DNA from: Flavobacterium sp. HSC-32F16
GTDB lineage: Bacteria > Bacteroidota > Bacteroidia > Flavobacteriales > Flavobacteriaceae
Assembly (NCBI RefSeq): GCF_024171645.1
Contig: NZ_JALKAC010000002.1
Coordinates: 310,001 to 374,000, forward strand
Direction of reading: 5' to 3'
DNA: 64,000 nucleotides
Shown: positions 63,701-64,000 of the stretch, one piece after another
Position numbering within the stretch: position 1 is the stretch's first letter
How the letters are laid out: each line of letters begins with the position of its first letter
Made by a program: the position numbers and the translations under genes
The notes under the pieces: generated by a model
The model's database searches: none
Seen by the model: the letters and a program-made list of their open reading frames with translations, nothing else
Told to the model about the DNA's origin: nothing

Positions 63701-64000
63701 ATATATCAAGAATTAGATAGAAGGTTTGGAGAAATTGACATTAATAAAGCCAGAGATGTTAGTTCATTTTCTTCTTACGGAGTTGGCCCTCCTTTAGCTC
63801 AAACTACATATAATAATATGGATTTGATTAGCTGGAAAAAGAGCATGCTAAAATTTGATGATAACTATAAAGAAGATCATGGCTCTCGTGGAGGAAAAAC
63901 AGAACATTCTAGAGCTTTTAATGATATTGTAAAAAATAATCCTGAAAAATTCTATTTATTTATTTTTGAATTATTTAGAGACAAAAAGGTGTCTATAGAC
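60755..64000 (+). CDS. Avs-like protein: Mrr-type nuclease + STAND NTPase + long sensor region (truncated by window)
   Basis: An uninterrupted frame of 1082 codons from the ATG at 60755 to the right edge; its stop lies outside the window. Residues 38-70 carry a PD-(D/E)xK nuclease of Mrr type: HQGDGGIDVFIG (Asp51) and VIQCKFF (Gln66-x-Lys68). A P-loop NTPase follows: Walker A LEGEKGIGKS (232-241), Walker B NLIVIIDQLDAL (299-310) and VRVIISSRSYDL (337-348), a STAND-like set. From about residue 480 to the end is a helical, repeat-like region. This order, nuclease effector, STAND switch, C-terminal sensor, is that of Avs anti-phage proteins. The DNA is very AT-rich with many ATA and AGA codons, unlike the neighbours, which suggests transfer. 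Function is inferred. Confidence 0.8.
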   Translation, partial: MDKDWFVLVEKYTVPGARDKFEKICATLFKELHPNENVRIVEVHQGDGGIDVFIGKIGVKPIHVIQCKFFPKEFAESQKQQIKSSFKSAIESKDYKLYNWTLCIVNTLNLNQNKWWIKWKDETSKTYNLSENFINLIDGDDLIDKLKTHNLYNSAFEREDSIKIQDLHNSIIQKTSIEDINTSIRKASLFLSKVKNYFEKDPKTHIPRKETEKIINWVKNDLEYPEKNILILEGEKGIGKSVILKDVYEELINENYIVLGIKADAYYAVSPIELENKLFINQDISFSKIIRIFKENKKNLIVIIDQLDALSQTLSSSREYIQTYNRIINELVDEKNVRVIISSRSYDLNYDAELSTYKTKEYANVKASFLDESEVISTLKLFNITCGSTKVIQLLRTPNHLEIFCKLPNKNKINLNTLSSLKDLYDELWNSLIINQENLKLTQLLYSIAVDMYKKQQIIVNKQLIAGLNKELRYLLSNQLLTLENSNIQFSHQTFYDYCFARQFVELNNDIKKYINENDQNLEIRSVIKMVFEYLREYDHQNYIISIKSILRSYKYRFHIKSLIISNIGVLENPTNEEKELVEKYIFNNEMYEDIFTSSVFSKKWVEYLIDRRIPENYLFIKSPFINKLYLIYKRQSVFNFVFFEKLNGEKIVEYKKNTIWSILRNNINHSPIKIITYLDKLPSFSDKNNFIERIIINIDNWSNPELLPFFQKYIHFNKESDNASFWFYQILAKVFQHHPIYAFHLVRPIFLDIFNGDLFYEDKFSHEKEELLKKFYIINPEDTFVFILKIYIEILENNKATPYKLINTPYFKCSKFHDEININSKGSNVIMEEFLVEHLLNKKQDISYIRNFINKHKESNSLYIIRVLILLLKDLYLDYKDETYNLITIIHKKNGLNTIDDLLQLSIRQLIGSSFNLFTDNEKIKIIEIILSIKSPYEMPYMYNDETGRKRVHFPGFGRKQYTFIRQISLEEIKKHSDLKTIYQELDRRFGEIDINKARDVSSFSSYGVGPPLAQTTYNNMDLISWKKSMLKFDDNYKEDHGSRGGKTEHSRAFNDIVKNNPEKFYLFIFELFRDKKVSID

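Overview
The window looks like a piece of a Flavobacterium chromosome, close to F. johnsoniae. The DNA is AT-rich, and start sites lack strong Shine-Dalgarno sequences. Several promoters carry the Bacteroidetes -7 element TAnnTTTG. Gene families typical of the phylum are present, such as an IPExxxVDY protein, DUF6249 and a Nudix-type AraR. The ammonia-lyase closely resembles the F. johnsoniae tyrosine ammonia-lyase as I remember it.

Layout. (1) 1-14.9 kb: most of a flexirubin (aryl-polyene/dialkylresorcinol pigment) cluster, nearly all on the minus strand. It holds an ABC exporter (permease cut by the window edge), a BtrH-like acyltransferase, two unknown proteins, two FabZ/ApeP-like hotdog proteins, DarB and DarA, an LpxL-type acyltransferase, ACP, ketosynthase, ketoreductase, a WG-repeat protein, a tyrosine ammonia-lyase and a divergent halogenase-like flavoenzyme. 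(2) 15-15.5 kb: a small XRE regulator. (3) 15.5-21.9 kb: a galactose operon (galM-galK-galT-sodium/sugar symporter) with a divergent GntR/LacI hybrid regulator. (4) 22-30.5 kb: an arabinose regulon with a degenerate-Nudix AraR, secreted GH51 arabinofuranosidase, araB, araD, araA and a lipoprotein mutarotase. Recurrent ACACTTAT operator-like sites lie next to it. (5) 30.6-47.2 kb: housekeeping genes (OsmC, tRNA-Leu, prs, rplY, pth, sod, purF, a PfkB kinase, ECF sigma plus membrane partner, rnhA, purN, acpP-fabF-rnc, pyk). (6) 47.7-57.3 kb: a sulfatase-centred cell-envelope cluster (formylglycine-type sulfatase, HAD lipoprotein, three outer-membrane barrels, DUF2252, DUF4136, membrane-bound AraC regulator). 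(7) 57.4-60.6 kb: CPBP protease, AraC regulator and papain-like peptidase. (8) 60.75 kb to the end: a very AT-rich, truncated open frame of at least 1082 codons. It has an Mrr-like nuclease domain, a STAND-type P-loop NTPase and a long C-terminal region, the layout of an Avs-type anti-phage defence protein.

How the parts fit. The ammonia-lyase supplies a 4-coumarate starter. The ACP/ketosynthase/ketoreductase/dehydratase set extends it to a polyene, DarA/DarB make the dialkylresorcinol, and acyltransferases join the two for export. In the sugar region a secreted arabinofuranosidase releases arabinose, mutarotation follows, and araA/araB/araD feed pentose phosphates.

Most notable non-coding items: three tandem near-identical 71-nt minus-strand transcription units between sod and purF (35.9-36.4 kb), each with a 5' hairpin and a terminator hairpin; a possible ~145-nt transcript with promoter, operator-like site, hairpin and terminator at 22.0-22.2 kb; two related inverted-repeat elements abutting the stop codons of the OsmC gene and purN; and several perfect inverted repeats that may be operators. 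No searches were run; all family names are by recognition.
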